In this document: piece after piece, positions 49,508 to 61,440 of the stretch
Layout: each line of letters starts with the position of its first letter
Numbering within the stretch: position 1 is the first letter of the stretch
Source: Dasyornis broadbenti
Taxonomy: Eukaryota > Chordata > Aves > Passeriformes > Dasyornithidae
DNA length: 64,000 nt
Assembly: GCA_013397935.1 (NCBI GenBank)
Contig: VZRN01004254.1
Coordinates: 2,241,846 to 2,305,845, forward strand
Reading direction: 5' to 3'
Program-made: the position numbers and the translations under genes
The notes under the pieces: generated by a model
Database searches by the model: none
Seen by the model: the letters and a program-made list of their open reading frames with translations, nothing else
What the model was told of the DNA's origin: nothing

Positions 49508-49600
49508 TCTGGCTTAGTGGTCCAATGGATAAGGCAATGAATTGGGAGTCACAATGAAAACCTACATCTCTGAATCCTATCATTTCAAATTACCTGATAT
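49508..49600 (+). mobile_element. Possible ancient tRNA-derived (MIR/CORE-type) SINE head
   Basis: TGGTCCAATGG at 49518-49528 fits the RNA polymerase III A-box consensus TRGYNNARNNG at every position. It is followed by ATAAGGCA and ATTGGGAGTCA, words found in the head of MIR-like amniote SINEs. A weaker B-box candidate TCTCTGAATCC at 49567-49577 keeps GAATCC and 7 of the 10 fixed positions. The acceptor and anticodon stems do not pair, so this is not a functional tRNA. The alternative is a decayed tRNA-Arg pseudogene, since GGATAAGGC also occurs there. No clear CORE domain or LINE tail follows. Confidence 0.4.
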
Positions 49601-52600
49601 TTTTTGTGGAGCAGTGGACACATGGTGTGGAATTCATTAGGTGTAATTAAATCACCTAGAATTTGGTGTCTCACTCTGAATAAGAATCCACAGATTTCTT
49701 TTGCAAGCAATGGAGGCACATAAGCACCCACAGGGCAATTAATTTCCTAGTAAAATATGTCTATAATGCATCCTGTAGACTGTTCTGTTCATTAGACAAG
49801 AGAACTCATCATGGTAAACCCAGACTTAGATATCTGATTTTCAGAAATCTAAATTTCCTCAAGATTACTTTGACACACGGTAATTCTGGAAATATTTGGA
49901 ATTTGTAAAAAAGTCAGCACTTTCTAGTTCTTAATTTACCTCTTTTGAAAAAAAATAAAATGTTGTTAAGATTCTACTTTATCACAGTTACTATATTCTC
50001 TGCTTTAATGAATAAAAAAAAAATCCTCATGATGCTGCTTGGTATGAAAAGTTTTATATTTGTAAACTCCAGCATTTTTAATCTGCAAATCACTAATATT
50101 GAGAAGACAAAATCAGGTGGAAACATAAACTAAACCAAGTAAACTCAAGAGGAGGTGTTACACTGAAAGAGCTCTGAATATATGGAATAAAAAATTGAAG
50201 AGAAGACAGAGGCTGAGAAGTGTAAATGAATTCAAGAGAGCCTCATATTTCCTTCTTCAGCACTAAAGGGGTCAAGTCATAGAGTGAAAAGACAGGAAAG
50301 TGGGATTAAGGTACACCAAAAAAATTACACATGCTGGGCCAGATAACTTTTTCCTGTTTGTAAATTCCATGTTTTCAACAGAAGATGAAGTGACTACACA
50401 GATGGTCTGTGTTATTCCTACATCCTGAAATTCAGTTCCCAAAAATGTCACATTGTTCTGTATCCTCTCATATAGTATGAAATGCATTCACTCTTTTCCA
50501 ACATATTCACATGCATTTTTGCTGTCAAGAATAATCTATTTCATTATCCATGATCATGGAAAAATTTTGTAAGAAGGGGGATATAAACATTAATAACATC
50601 AAATTCTACTGCTAAGATCTGTGTGAAAGAAGGCTGCTGGTGTCTCAGTCACAGTGTCCATATTAGTATGCATTTTGGCTCCAAAAGGATAAATCATTTG
50701 GTGTTGAGGCTGCTGTAGTTTAGGTCAGTGCTGTTCTGGAGTTCTATTTTGGTCTAGGAAAAAAAAAAAAAAGAAAACAATCCCTCTACCTGCATTACCA
50801 AAGCTTTCTGAAGGCCCTAGCTTGGATACTAAGTAAACTAAGTAACCTGTTAAGCATGGGAAAACATTATGTACAGAATGGAACATACAGTTTGGGTTGA
50901 TTTAGAAGGAATCCATCTATTGCATACCACAGCAGGTTTGCAAATAGATTTAACATGGAGCATCTCTGTCCTGCTGGTCCAGATCAAAATGTGTCTGAAG
51001 ATGCAGTCTTTGTTCCCAAGTTCATGCTCTTGTGGTTTCTGATTCGTTCCATCTTACCCAGCACTGCTTCAATATAGAAAGTGCTTTTGGATATTTTCTG
51101 ATTTTCATAATGTCATTAAATGAAAGGAACAGAAAGCACTTAGAAAGTCCAAGATAACCTACAAAAACTGCCATGTTAGGATTGGGCTGTGCTCCTGATC
51201 TTCTCAGACTGATTACTGGCAATGGAACCAGTCTGAGAGTTCAGAGAAAGCTGTACCAATTTCATCCAACAGCCATCAGCCACCTGATTTCTCTGTCACT
51301 GTTCATTCTAATGGCATAAGCAAGAAGGAAGCAGGTTCCTTTCTGATAGCACAGACCTGAGGATGTATGCAGTTTATGACCATTAGGAAAAGACCTAAAA
51401 TAACAAGGGCTTAAATAAAAAATTATATAATAAAATTTTCCATCTGATAAGATTCCTTACAGCTTCTCTTTCTCCCAGTGTCAGCATTTCCTTTAGCTTC
51501 TCCTTCTAAATCACGAACTCAGATACCTTTTTGTTTTCACCATCCCCCCAGGATACACATAGGCAGACCACTACCTCACCCTTCTAAAATAGTTTAGAAA
51601 ATGCTTTGTAGAAATTATGCACCTGGATAAACTCAGTCCTATGTTCTGTCTGCATTTGGGTCCATTGTATCCCAGTAGTAGTGTGGCATATTCTTACAGC
51701 CTATGGTACTCCCTTTTCCAACGGCACCCTCATTCCTTAAGAGGGAAAGTCTTGGCAATAGAAACAAGATTTCCTGCTGTGTTTACAGCAGGAAAGAGTT
51801 CTAGTGAGGTGTGGTTCCCAGTTCCAGACAGTTATGGGCAGGGGATCAAAGCTCCAGTAATGCCCTGTGGAGAAGGAGGACACGGCTCTACCTTTGTTGC
51901 TCTAACGTGTGTGGTACATATTCAGAGATAAAAGAGCCTGAATACATCCATCATCTGATTTCCTCCACAATTGTCCTCTGCCCTTTTGTAAGGAGGGGAC
52001 ACAAAACCATATGTTTTTTGTGTTGAAACACGTTCATATTCAGAAGCAGCTAATGAACCGAAGGCCAGGGAAACTCAGAGTCTTTTGAAGGCTCTCATTT
52101 CCTTAAAAGAATGACTTTGCAGTCTGGGAGATTGTTCCTTAGCAAAGTTTATATAACATGAAAGAAGAGTCAGGCTCTGATTATATTAGTCTTTTCCCAC
52201 AAAAGTCCTAAAAATAATAATGTAATTGAGAGTAAAGGCAGTTCTATCAATCTGTAGACTCTAGCCTAGTAAAGTTTATAAAACATGCCAAATAATGCTT
52301 TTAAAAAAATAATAAAAACCCGACAAAACCCCCCACCGAACCACAGAATTCCATTAAATAGAATTTCACCTTTGTTGTAATTCAGCCTTACTTCATATAA
52401 TCTCCAGTAATTTAAGTACACAATTCTTTGGGTTTTAACAGTCCTGAGGGGCACATCAGATCTCAGCTCTATGAAAAGTCATGGGCAGATGTTTCTGAGT
52501 GCAATTCTTGAAGATTTCCAAGTAGAATGTTTTAAAGTACAGAGCAACTCATACATCTTAGGATGATACTGTACGCAAACTGTTTTTACATTCGTTTTGG

Positions 52601-54103
52601 AAAGGAAAATTCCTATCAAAACCTCTCTACAATAAAGAAAATCAAATGTGACTGATGAAAAAAGTATCTAATTAAATTATCTAATTAAACATAAGGAGGT
52701 ATTGCATTCTCTCCTGTTGCCCTCAAACAATACAAAACATTTTAGTCTGAGAGGAACATTTGCCTATGTTTTCCTACTCTGATGTGACTAAACAATTAAA
52801 TTTTTTCACTCTTTTACACTCTCACTTTCTTTTCTTAACACATTGTCTCTGCCAGGGTCACTGCTCAGTGTTTACTGGTGCACCACATGGTGCTCCACAG
52901 GATGCTGGTCTGTCAGAAAGTGATGCATACAGTGGCATCATGAATATTTGTACATAAAGCTGGCATTTTCTTGCCCCCAGACACCAGTACTGCCAAGAAG
53001 CTGTGCTAGCTACTCCTGCAGCTTTCTCTTCCCTACATCTGAGTGCAACTGGGAACACAAGGGGTTAAGTGACACTGCTCATACCATGTCTGTCTCGGTG
53101 GCAGGGCAGGAGGTTATGCAGCAGGGATCTCGTAGGAAGGTGAATGCTTCTCCTAATGAGGTGACGGTGATGGCTCTAATGCAGTGGAACAGCTGCAGCG
53201 GGCTCTTTCCCAGCTCGGAGTCACACTGAGATCAGTTTCAGCACATAGCAGCTCTGTTTTCTTCACACATTATAATTATGATTGATTTGCAAAAGAAATA
53301 AAATGTTACCACTTTATAACAAGAGCTTTAAGGTTGTGAGGCGTTGACGAAGGGGTTTTGGTGCTGTTACCGTGAGGACCAGCTCCCTTCCACCTTGGCT
53401 GACAAGGTTAGTTTTGCTGCAGTTTTCTGAAATGCTGGGAGATCTGGCTTCTGGGAGGGACCACGAATCCTAGTTCCAAATTTTACAATAATGCAAACAA
53501 TAACCTGCATGTTTTGAATGCAGATGATCTACAAAACACAGACATGAGAGTCTCGTGGCTTTTCTGCTTTGTTACTAACAATTCTACCAATTTCCCATTA
53601 ATGGCCCTATACCACAGTTAGACATCACAGCAGGTATATGCACATGATTTGATGCCTGTAATACTCCAGCAGCCTCCCTCAAAGCCTAAAGTTCAACACA
53701 AAATTCCTGATTCCCCAGGTTTACCATCTGGCTCTGTCCCAGCTATGCATCCCACTGCCTGGACATGTAGATCACTTCCAGGTTCCCAGGGTGAGGAGGT
53801 GTCCACAAGGCACACATTGCACCCGTGTGTGCAGGGAGCTTCTGAACTAGTCTGGATAGCTGAGCAAAACAGAGGTTAGCAGTATTCCCATGCAGATGTT
53901 GGGTTTCTGGAGGGAAAGCAAGCTGCCTTTCCATTAGCCTCCAGGTTCCGTGGAATTGTCCAGGACACTGTACCTGTCCACAGAGACATAGCAAAGAGCT
54001 CATAGAAAATAGTCAGCTCTTACTACTGTTAATTAGTCTTTAATGTGAGTGAATATTACATCTGTTGTGTGTGTTGTCATTTTAATGTAGGAAGCTTTTT
54101 CCT
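49601..54103. other. Unique DNA without a recognisable gene
   Basis: Open frames reach 104 codons (51617-51931) but none resembles a known protein. There is a run of 14 A near 50759-50772 and an A/C-rich patch at 52300-52342. The stretch 52960-53480 is somewhat GC-richer than its surroundings and ends in a long block of conserved-looking A/T words (53230-53330). Confidence 0.55.
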
Positions 54104-54316
54104 AAAAAACAACAACAACAACAACAACAAAACAAACCAAAAAACCACCAAACAAAACCCCAACAACAACAACAAAAAAACCACAAAAGAAATAAAAAAC
54201 AACCAAACCAAACCAACCAACCAACCAAAACCACAAAAAACAAAGCAAAAAAAAACCCAAAAAACCAAACAACAACAACAAAAAAAAAACCACCAAAAAA
54301 AAAAAAAAAAACCCAA
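54104..54316. repeat. 213-bp A/C-only low-complexity tract
   Basis: Apart from three bases (G at 54189, T at 54193, G at 54245) the plus strand is entirely A and C for 213 bases. It starts with CAA triplets (54110-54130), passes through CCAA tetramers (54200-54225) and ends in long A runs. Open frames on both strands here (54045-54374 plus; 54077-54384 minus) are low-complexity artefacts. Confidence 0.95.
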
Positions 54317-57300
54317 GGAAAGGAATGAGTCTTGGCAAGTAGCAGAAGTAAAATGCAAAATACATCCATTATAAAAAAATTCAAATTATTATTCAGTCTT
54401 TAACTATGTGATCATGAAAAGTGTCAAGGGTACAGAACAAGCAGAGCAGAAAGCTCCAAGAAAAGAAATGATAATTTGCTTTCCAGTGTGTAAGCATCGG
54501 ACTAGACCAGGATACAGGAACTTTCCCTGCCAAATCATTCCTCAGTTTGGACAGCTTAATTCTGGCAGCTCCTAGCATTTTCTGATTAGACACTGCAATT
54601 TGAACACTCTTTTATCATAATTTCTATATGTACTTTTGCATATAGTATATAGTCTGCATAAGGATATATGCTTTGTGTTTTAGCAAAGAGGCTAATTTTT
54701 CCTTTAAGTTATAAGACAAAATAATGACATTGTTGGTATATTAAAAGCCACAGGAAGCATACATCCAACTTATTATGACACAGTTTTGTCAATTGCTAGG
54801 CTCAGTGGTGTTTCTAGATGTAATGGCAGAGTTCAAAAAATATTGTTAGGAATTTTTGAGGGAGATAATAAATAAATTATAACTAATAATAATGTTTTCA
54901 GCAAATTGCTGACACTTAAAGGAATAAAAGCTGTCGAGTCAAATAGAACCATATGCTTTTTGAAAAAGCAATTTCACAAGTGGAAACTCTATTAGTATCT
55001 CTGTATGTTATTAGGACAGCGGGATTTGTTCTGCAACTTGACGTATTTGCTGTACTAGATTAGATTCAGTTATGTGCAGAAATATGCACAGTTATCCAAC
55101 ATGCACTGTCAATTCTGTAGAAGCTAAAACAGTATCTTCATCTATTTTTAGTTATATTTAGTATCTCTTACTATATGGGGTTTTTCTTTACAGTTTTTGT
55201 GTTGCTAAAAAACAATTGTGGAAGAGGGGAGAAAAGTGCATTGGTGTAATCTCCTTTTCAACTTCATAAAAAACAGAAATATGTAGTAACAGCAGAGGGA
55301 TTTAAAACTCCAAATGCAATCAGAGACCTAATTCTGTGAAATTGTCACCAGCTTTTAACTTTCCTTACATGTTGACAACTAAGTTGTAAATTGTCCCATA
55401 GCTAAAACCTTGTTCAGCTTTAAATGGCATGTAAAGGTGATGGTTTTGTAAAGTTTTCCTGACAGAAGAAGCAAACGAAGGTATTGTACCCCAGCTGCCA
55501 GCCTAGGTCTAGAGGAGGGCTCAGAAAATGTGTGTGACATTGTCACATAATGAATCTGGAGGCTGCAATTTGGGATAGCCCTGGCAACTAGATTTTAGGA
55601 TATTTTCTCTGCTCCTTTGTGTGAACTGACAAGGACACAACAGACAAGATAAGAACCAGGACTCAGTCCTTCATCTGAAAATACCAATTTTGGTTTTTTC
55701 CTACCTCATGCTTTATCTCTCCCTCCTGTGGGAGTATGTTGACATCATATGACAACAAAGTCATTTTATCAGAATTTTGCTAGCATTTCAGATTGGAAGC
55801 CAGAAAAGAGGCATGAGTCTCATCTATTGCACAGACAGCTCTCAAGATGCTCTCTGGAAGAACAAACCAAGGCAGACTCTGAGTAAACCAGAAGATGTGA
55901 TAAATCCCAAACAATATATAGTTTCCTCTTGTGTTTGTGCTCTATATGAGTCTTTCAGTGATGTTTACTTTCTCGTATCTGTAAAAAAATCCAAACCCAC
56001 CAACCGATAAAAAACAGATAGAAGAGAAAAAAAAAAAAGCATTTTGTTATAGGTAACTGAAAAAAGCTACTGCATGCTTTCAAAAGAGCAAAAACAGTTC
56101 CTGTAGCTTGTGGGATGAATAGAAAGAATGTAAAGCTATTTCTGATTGTTCTGCTTAAATCCTGATCTCACAGAACTCCTTAAGGACAGACATGGTGATG
56201 TCAGTCCATGTTATTTCACTAAGCTTTGTAAATTAGTTGGATGGAACTTAGGCTTTCAGAGTAAAACAGCCAAGTCTGAGCCTGGATTATCTGTAGCTAA
56301 GTACAAAATGGTCATGTTTTGCCTATATAATCCAGGTTTTGTTGAAAATATCCTGGATGCACACAGAAAGGTCTCTCTCCCTGGATGCTGGGTGATTCAG
56401 TGAAGCCTGATGCCTCGCTGAACTCTGGAGCCCACAGAGTACAGGAAGCCTCAAGCAGGGCAGGACAAGCACTGCTGAGCAGCCCTGAGGAATGGGATGG
56501 GGTCAGACAGACAACTCCCTGCTGGAACACGAAACTCTCTTGGTGAAGTTATCACTGCAGTGAGGCCAGGAGTCTTGGTAACTGTCAGTTTTTCATTATA
56601 TTAAGGTAATATATCGCTGTTAAACTATAAACGTATTTTCCAGATTAGCCCGATATTAATATAAAACATTCTCTAAGAAATCGCAAAAGAAACGTAAAAT
56701 GCCTTAGAGCAGGGCATGACAAGACTTCATTGCTCCTTTTAATACAACACTGGAGCTCTCTTTTCTCTTCTTCTGTTCAATCCTTAAATTTAGAAACTGT
56801 CTCAGTTTTGAGACATTGCAGGAGAACGCCATAAATTTGTTGATGCAGAAGTCCTTGCCATCCCTTCTTTTTGCCCTGGCTAAGCTGCCGCAGAGATTCG
56901 TTCCTCACTAATGCCTCTGCATGCACAATTAAAAGCTGATGCAGAATTCCCTTGCCTGATCTCTGCTGGCATTGGATAGCTACAGCTCATAACTCCAGAC
57001 CTGGCTGTTTTATACTGCTGGTTGTTAATCTGAGCCCATATTAGTATCAAGGTGTTCTTGCAACATTAGGAAGACCTTTCATCTGATTCTGACAATTCTT
57101 GGACTCCACTTTTCCATAAAACTCTATTTTCCCTCAATTGCAGACTCCTGGCTCCCACTCCTGAGATAAAGGATAACTGAAGACTGGTAACTTGCTCTTT
57201 AGACAACATTTTCTGCCATGGCTAATGCCTGAGTGTTTGCAAACCCTTGGTCTCTTCAGTGAAGGTCCCTGCAGGAAATTTTACTATGTGAAACAAATGC

Positions 57301-59183
57301 AGGACAGCTGCCTGTATCTTTGATACTGATCTGCTGTTGCTAATTTAACAGACTGTCAAGAAAACATTGCTGAAAGAAGTCAAGTCTGTTTCAATTCTTC
57401 CAGCAAATGGTCTATTTCCATCTTTGTCATTGCAGATTTCAGCTTTTGAGGACATTTAACGATGTGTGGGTATAACAGGGCAGTCAACATGATTTAGTTG
57501 CTGTTAAAAGAGCCTTATTTATACTTCCTTTACAAACTACCTACTTCCATCTTCTGTTGCAAACAGAGGTATAAATATTATCAGAAATCAAGCAGTTAAT
57601 GTCATGTCATGAGAATTCATGATTTCTCATAGACTTCCTGCCAGTCTCCCAGGTGAAATTGCACAGGTAGAGAGGCAAACATTCTGGAGGAATTAGGAGG
57701 GAAAAGTAGAGGGGAGCAGACAGAAAGTAAAAAACTAAATTTTAAACCTTTTGGAGACTCTACCCCTCATTAGAATTCCTATAGGTTTGGATTTTTTCCT
57801 CAAGGGCAGAAAAAGGCCAACACATTAAAACTTTTTAGTTTTCTAATCTAATCTAAGGGACTCTTAGCAACAGACAAATCTCTCCTAATTGTCTCTAATA
57901 AGTAAAGTAACATGAGAACCAAACTCTGTTGGAGGCATTCCAGGAATTTTCATTTCTTCATTTCTGCCTTCTCCCTTATGATGGTAATTTCTTTTTATCT
58001 GCTCTTAATTTGTACTGATTACTTCCCTTGCAAATTAGAGCTGTACTTTTACTGGCTGCATGTCAGTTTCTTTATAGTTATGGCTCTGAAAATGTTTCAA
58101 AACCAAATTCTCCTAGGCTTTGTTCTGAGGTTTTGTTTGTTGGCTTGCAAGAGAGCACAGGCAGCAGAGGCGGGTCTTCCTCAGAAGTGCAGGGAGCCCT
58201 ACAAAGCCCTTCTGCTCTCCTTAGGAGTCCTGGTGACCACAGCTCCTGGGCCCTGTGCAAACGGACAAGGAAAGCTCTGCCCTTTGTAAGCATTCAGAAA
58301 TGCTTGTGCATTAAATGCTTTGTGTGTGCACGTATGTAAAATTAAGTCATTATGTGATCCATGCCCATTGAAGCCATATGCTTGCCCTCCATGCTCTCCT
58401 TTGACTTCTTAGGGAGGCCCTGCTGGTTGGAACCCACATTTGTTTGGTTTATTGGCAGTTTTTACCTTTCTGTTCACAAAGTTATAAAATCTTGGATTTA
58501 GTACATACAGACTAATGAACTCCAGGACATATTTGCCAAAACATCATTGTTGTTATTTTCCAACTGAAATTCAGATGGGATTGAAACCCTTTAGGCCTTT
58601 AATGAGTTTTCAGCATTATCTGTGCCTACAATAATTCTCTAGGGTTAAAGAACTGAAATAATTATTGCCCCCAGTACCTTTGATTTTTTAAAAAAATTCA
58701 GATATAATTATTTCCTCAACTGTCTGCACACAGCTATTCCTGTGGAGATGTAGATTTCCTGACCTTAGTCCAGACATTATCTCTTGCTATGAATAAATTT
58801 ACTCAGAAAGCTGCTCACTAAGGGACCACCATCACCCCAATTTGTCTTGACTGGCATACGCCTATTGAAAACTTCCAGAAATTTAGCCTGAAATTAATGC
58901 TAAGTTACAGGTATTTAAGGAATTACATCAGTGCTAGTGGAATTCAAGTAATAGAGTATAAGTGCTAGTATCTGTATTTGAAGGAAGCTACTCTTTTTAT
59001 TTTAAGACATTTCAGTGAAGAATATGTCAGGGCAGTATATTAAAACCATGCAGAAATGTTCAAACATCTATTGTTTGAACCAAGCCTTCTTTTTAACATG
59101 TCAATATACTGCTTTGATGGAAAAAGTGTCAGGAAGAGTACTGCAAGAGCATTAAGTTCATGAGCTGGTAGGGATATGCATTT
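54317..59183. other. Unique DNA without a recognisable gene
   Basis: Open frames reach 125 codons (57912-58289) and 103 codons (58028-58339, overlapping it in another frame), with no recognisable motif. A candidate conserved stretch lies at 56880-57040 (CTCTGCATGCACAATTAAAA). There is an A run near 56026-56037. No mobile element is visible. Confidence 0.55.
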
Positions 59184-61440
59184 CAGAGAATCAGAGAATA
59201 TGCTTATTTGGAAGAGACCCACAAGGATCATCAATAGTTCTGCTCCTGGCCCTGCACAGGACACTCCAAGAGTCACACCATGTGCCTGAGAGCATTGTCT
59301 AACTACGTTTCGAGCTCTGTCAGGCTTGGTGCTTTGGCCTCTTCCCTGGAGCCTGTTCCAGTGCCCAACGACTCTCTGGGTGAAGAACCTTTTTCAAATA
59401 TCTGACCTAAACCTCCCCTAACACAGCATCAGGCCATTCCCTTGGGTCCTGTCACTGGTCACCAGAGAGGAGAGATCAGTGCCTGCCCCTCCTCTTCCCC
59501 TCATGAGGAAGTTGTGGACTGCAATGAGGTCTCTCCTCAGTCTCCTCCAGGCTGAACAGAACATGTGACCTCAGGTGCTCCCCATACAGCTTCCCCTCTA
59601 GACCCTTCACCACCTTCATTGCCCTCCTTCGGATACGCTCTAATAGCTCAATATTTTTCTTATGTTGTGGCGCCCAAAACTGCACACACTATTCAAGGTG
59701 AGGCTGCCCCAGTGCAGAGCAGAGCCTTCCTTGCCTGGCTGGTGATGCTGTGCCTGATGAATCCCAGGATACAGCAGGCCCTCCTGGTTGCCAAGGCACT
59801 GCTGGCTCATATTCAATTTGCCATTGACCAGGACCCACAGGTCCCTTTCCATGGCACTGTTCTCCAGCATCTCATTCCCCAGTCTGTACATTCAGCCAGA
59901 GTCGCCCTACCACAGGTGCAGAATCCAGCATTTTCCTTTGTTGAACTTCACATGGCTGGTGATTTCCCAGAGCCCTGATTTGTTAAGGTCCCTCTGCTGG
60001 GCCTCTTTGTCTTTGAGAGAGTCAACAGGTCCTCCCAGTTTTCTATTTTCTACAAGCTTGCCCAGGATCCCTTGCAGTCCTGCATTCAAGTTGTTTATGA
60101 AGATGCTGAAGAGCACAGGGCATCAGTTGGAGCCCCATTGAACCCCACTAGTGACAGGTCCCCAGTCTGATGTCACCCCATTCACTGTAACCCTTTGTGC
60201 CTGACCCGTGAGCCAGTTGCTCGCCCATTGCATGCTGTGTTTATCCAGCTCTGTGCTGGACATTTTGTCCAGAAGCATCCTGGGAGAGACAGTATCGAAA
60301 GCTTTACTGAAATACAAACAGATTACATCAACTGGCTTCCCCTGATCAGCTAGGCGGGTTACTTTGTCATGAAAGGGAATCAGGTTTGCTAAGCAGGACT
60401 TGCCTCTCATGAAGCCGTGCTGGCTGTGACCAATGACAGTGCTGTCTTTCAGATGTTTTTCAATACCTCCCAGAATAATCTTCTCCATAACTTTACCAGC
60501 ACTGAAGTAAGATTGACAGACCTGTACTTTCTGGCGTCCTCCTTCTTTCCCTACTTGAAAATTGGGACAATATTTGCCAGCTTCCAGTCACCTGGGACCT
60601 CTCCAGATTCCCAAGATGACTCAAAAATCATCAAGAGAGGCTTTGTGATACCATTAGCAAGGTCTTTGAGGATTCTTGGATGAATCCCATCAGGCCCCAT
60701 AGATTTTTAGGGATACAGCTGGAGCAGCAGTTCTGGCACAGTTTCAGAGTCAAATGGGAGTTGGTCATTCTTGCAGTCCTCCAGCTCAGGGCGCTGAGAG
60801 CCCCTTGGTCCATCATCTGTGTTGAAGACAAAAGCAAAGAATGTGTTGAACATCTTTGTCTTGTCTCTGTCCCTGTTTGTGAGGTGATCATCCTCATCCT
60901 GTAATGGGCCAATGCTACTTTTACACTGCCTATTGCCATTAATATATTTGAAAAAACTCTTTTTGTTGTCCCCTACAGTTCTGTCCAGCTTCAGTTCCAG
61001 TTGAGCTTTGGCCTTATGAATTTCCTCTCTGCAGTGGCAAGCAGTATCTCTGTATTCTTCCCATCACCTGATCTTGCTTTCACTGGGCATATACCTTCCT
61101 TTTTTGCCTTATTTCCAAGAGAAGATCCCTGTTCACCCAAGCCAGCCTCCTATCTTACCTGCTTGACTTCCAACATTTGGGAATTGCCTGCTCTTGTGTC
61201 CTGAGGAGGTGATAAAAAGTGACCAGCACTGATGAACTCCACCACCTGAAGAAAACATTTTCCCCCCTCAACTTACTTACTAATTCCCTGAGCAACCTGA
61301 AGTCATCTCTCCTCATGTCCAGACGAGGTTTTACTGGCACATTTCCTCCGGTCAACAGAGGCTTTAAATTCAATTTCTTCCATGGTTGCTGTGGTCAAGA
61401 GGTCTGCCAATCTCCACTTCACTTAGGGGATCCACTCTAT
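59184..61440 (-). mobile_element. CR1 LINE, 5'-truncated, minus strand, about 2.25 kb
   Basis: This is the most complete element of the window. From its 3' end it shows the octamer tail ATTCTCTGATTCTCTG (59184-59200), the 3' UTR, then ORF2 backwards through the reverse transcriptase to the last part of the endonuclease near 61440, where the copy stops. Full-length avian CR1 is about 4.5 kb, so roughly the 5' half, including ORF1 and most of the endonuclease, is missing. No target duplication can be judged, as CR1 often makes none. The plus-strand frames 59565-59978, 59788-60141, 60417-60683, 60680-60904 and 61001-61204 are its antisense face. Confidence 0.96.
59476..61440 (-). pseudogene. CR1 ORF2 remnant: end of endonuclease, reverse transcriptase, C-terminal domain
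   Basis: In an active element ORF2 encodes the endonuclease and reverse transcriptase that copy the LINE RNA at its target. In order on the minus strand: the endonuclease SDH region, here HSNHG (near 61390); a linker with LDMRRDDFRLLRELV (61320-61260); GPDGIHPRIL (near 60680); GDWKLANIVPIFK (near 60560); the RT segment QHGFMRGKSC and YFSKAFDTVS, which keeps the first catalytic aspartate (60300); GVQWGS in place of the family's GVPQGS (60130); and KLVENRKLGG where the family has the catalytic KFADDTKLGG (60050). The C-terminal QFWAPQHKKNIELLE lies at 59685-59640. In-frame stops occur after QWGSN, after ILHLW and elsewhere, and the frame shifts near 59690. Both catalytic aspartates of the FADD box are lost, so it is dead. 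Confidence 0.93.

Noticed and set aside
49511..49585. Functional tRNA gene
   Set aside because: The A-box is good, but the acceptor and anticodon stems do not pair and the B-box is degenerate, so only a relic or SINE head is possible.
54045..54384. Overlapping open frames of about 90-109 codons on both strands
   Set aside because: They are translations of the A/C-only low-complexity tract (runs of N, K, Q, T and of F, V, L, W, G) and have no coding character.
57912..58339. Two overlapping frames of 125 and 103 codons
   Set aside because: They are different frames over the same DNA, without motifs, and of the length expected by chance. No splice or start context supports either.
59565..59978. 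Longest plus-strand open frame of the window (137 codons)
   Set aside because: It is the antisense of the CR1 reverse-transcriptase region; the minus-strand translation carries the CR1 motifs.
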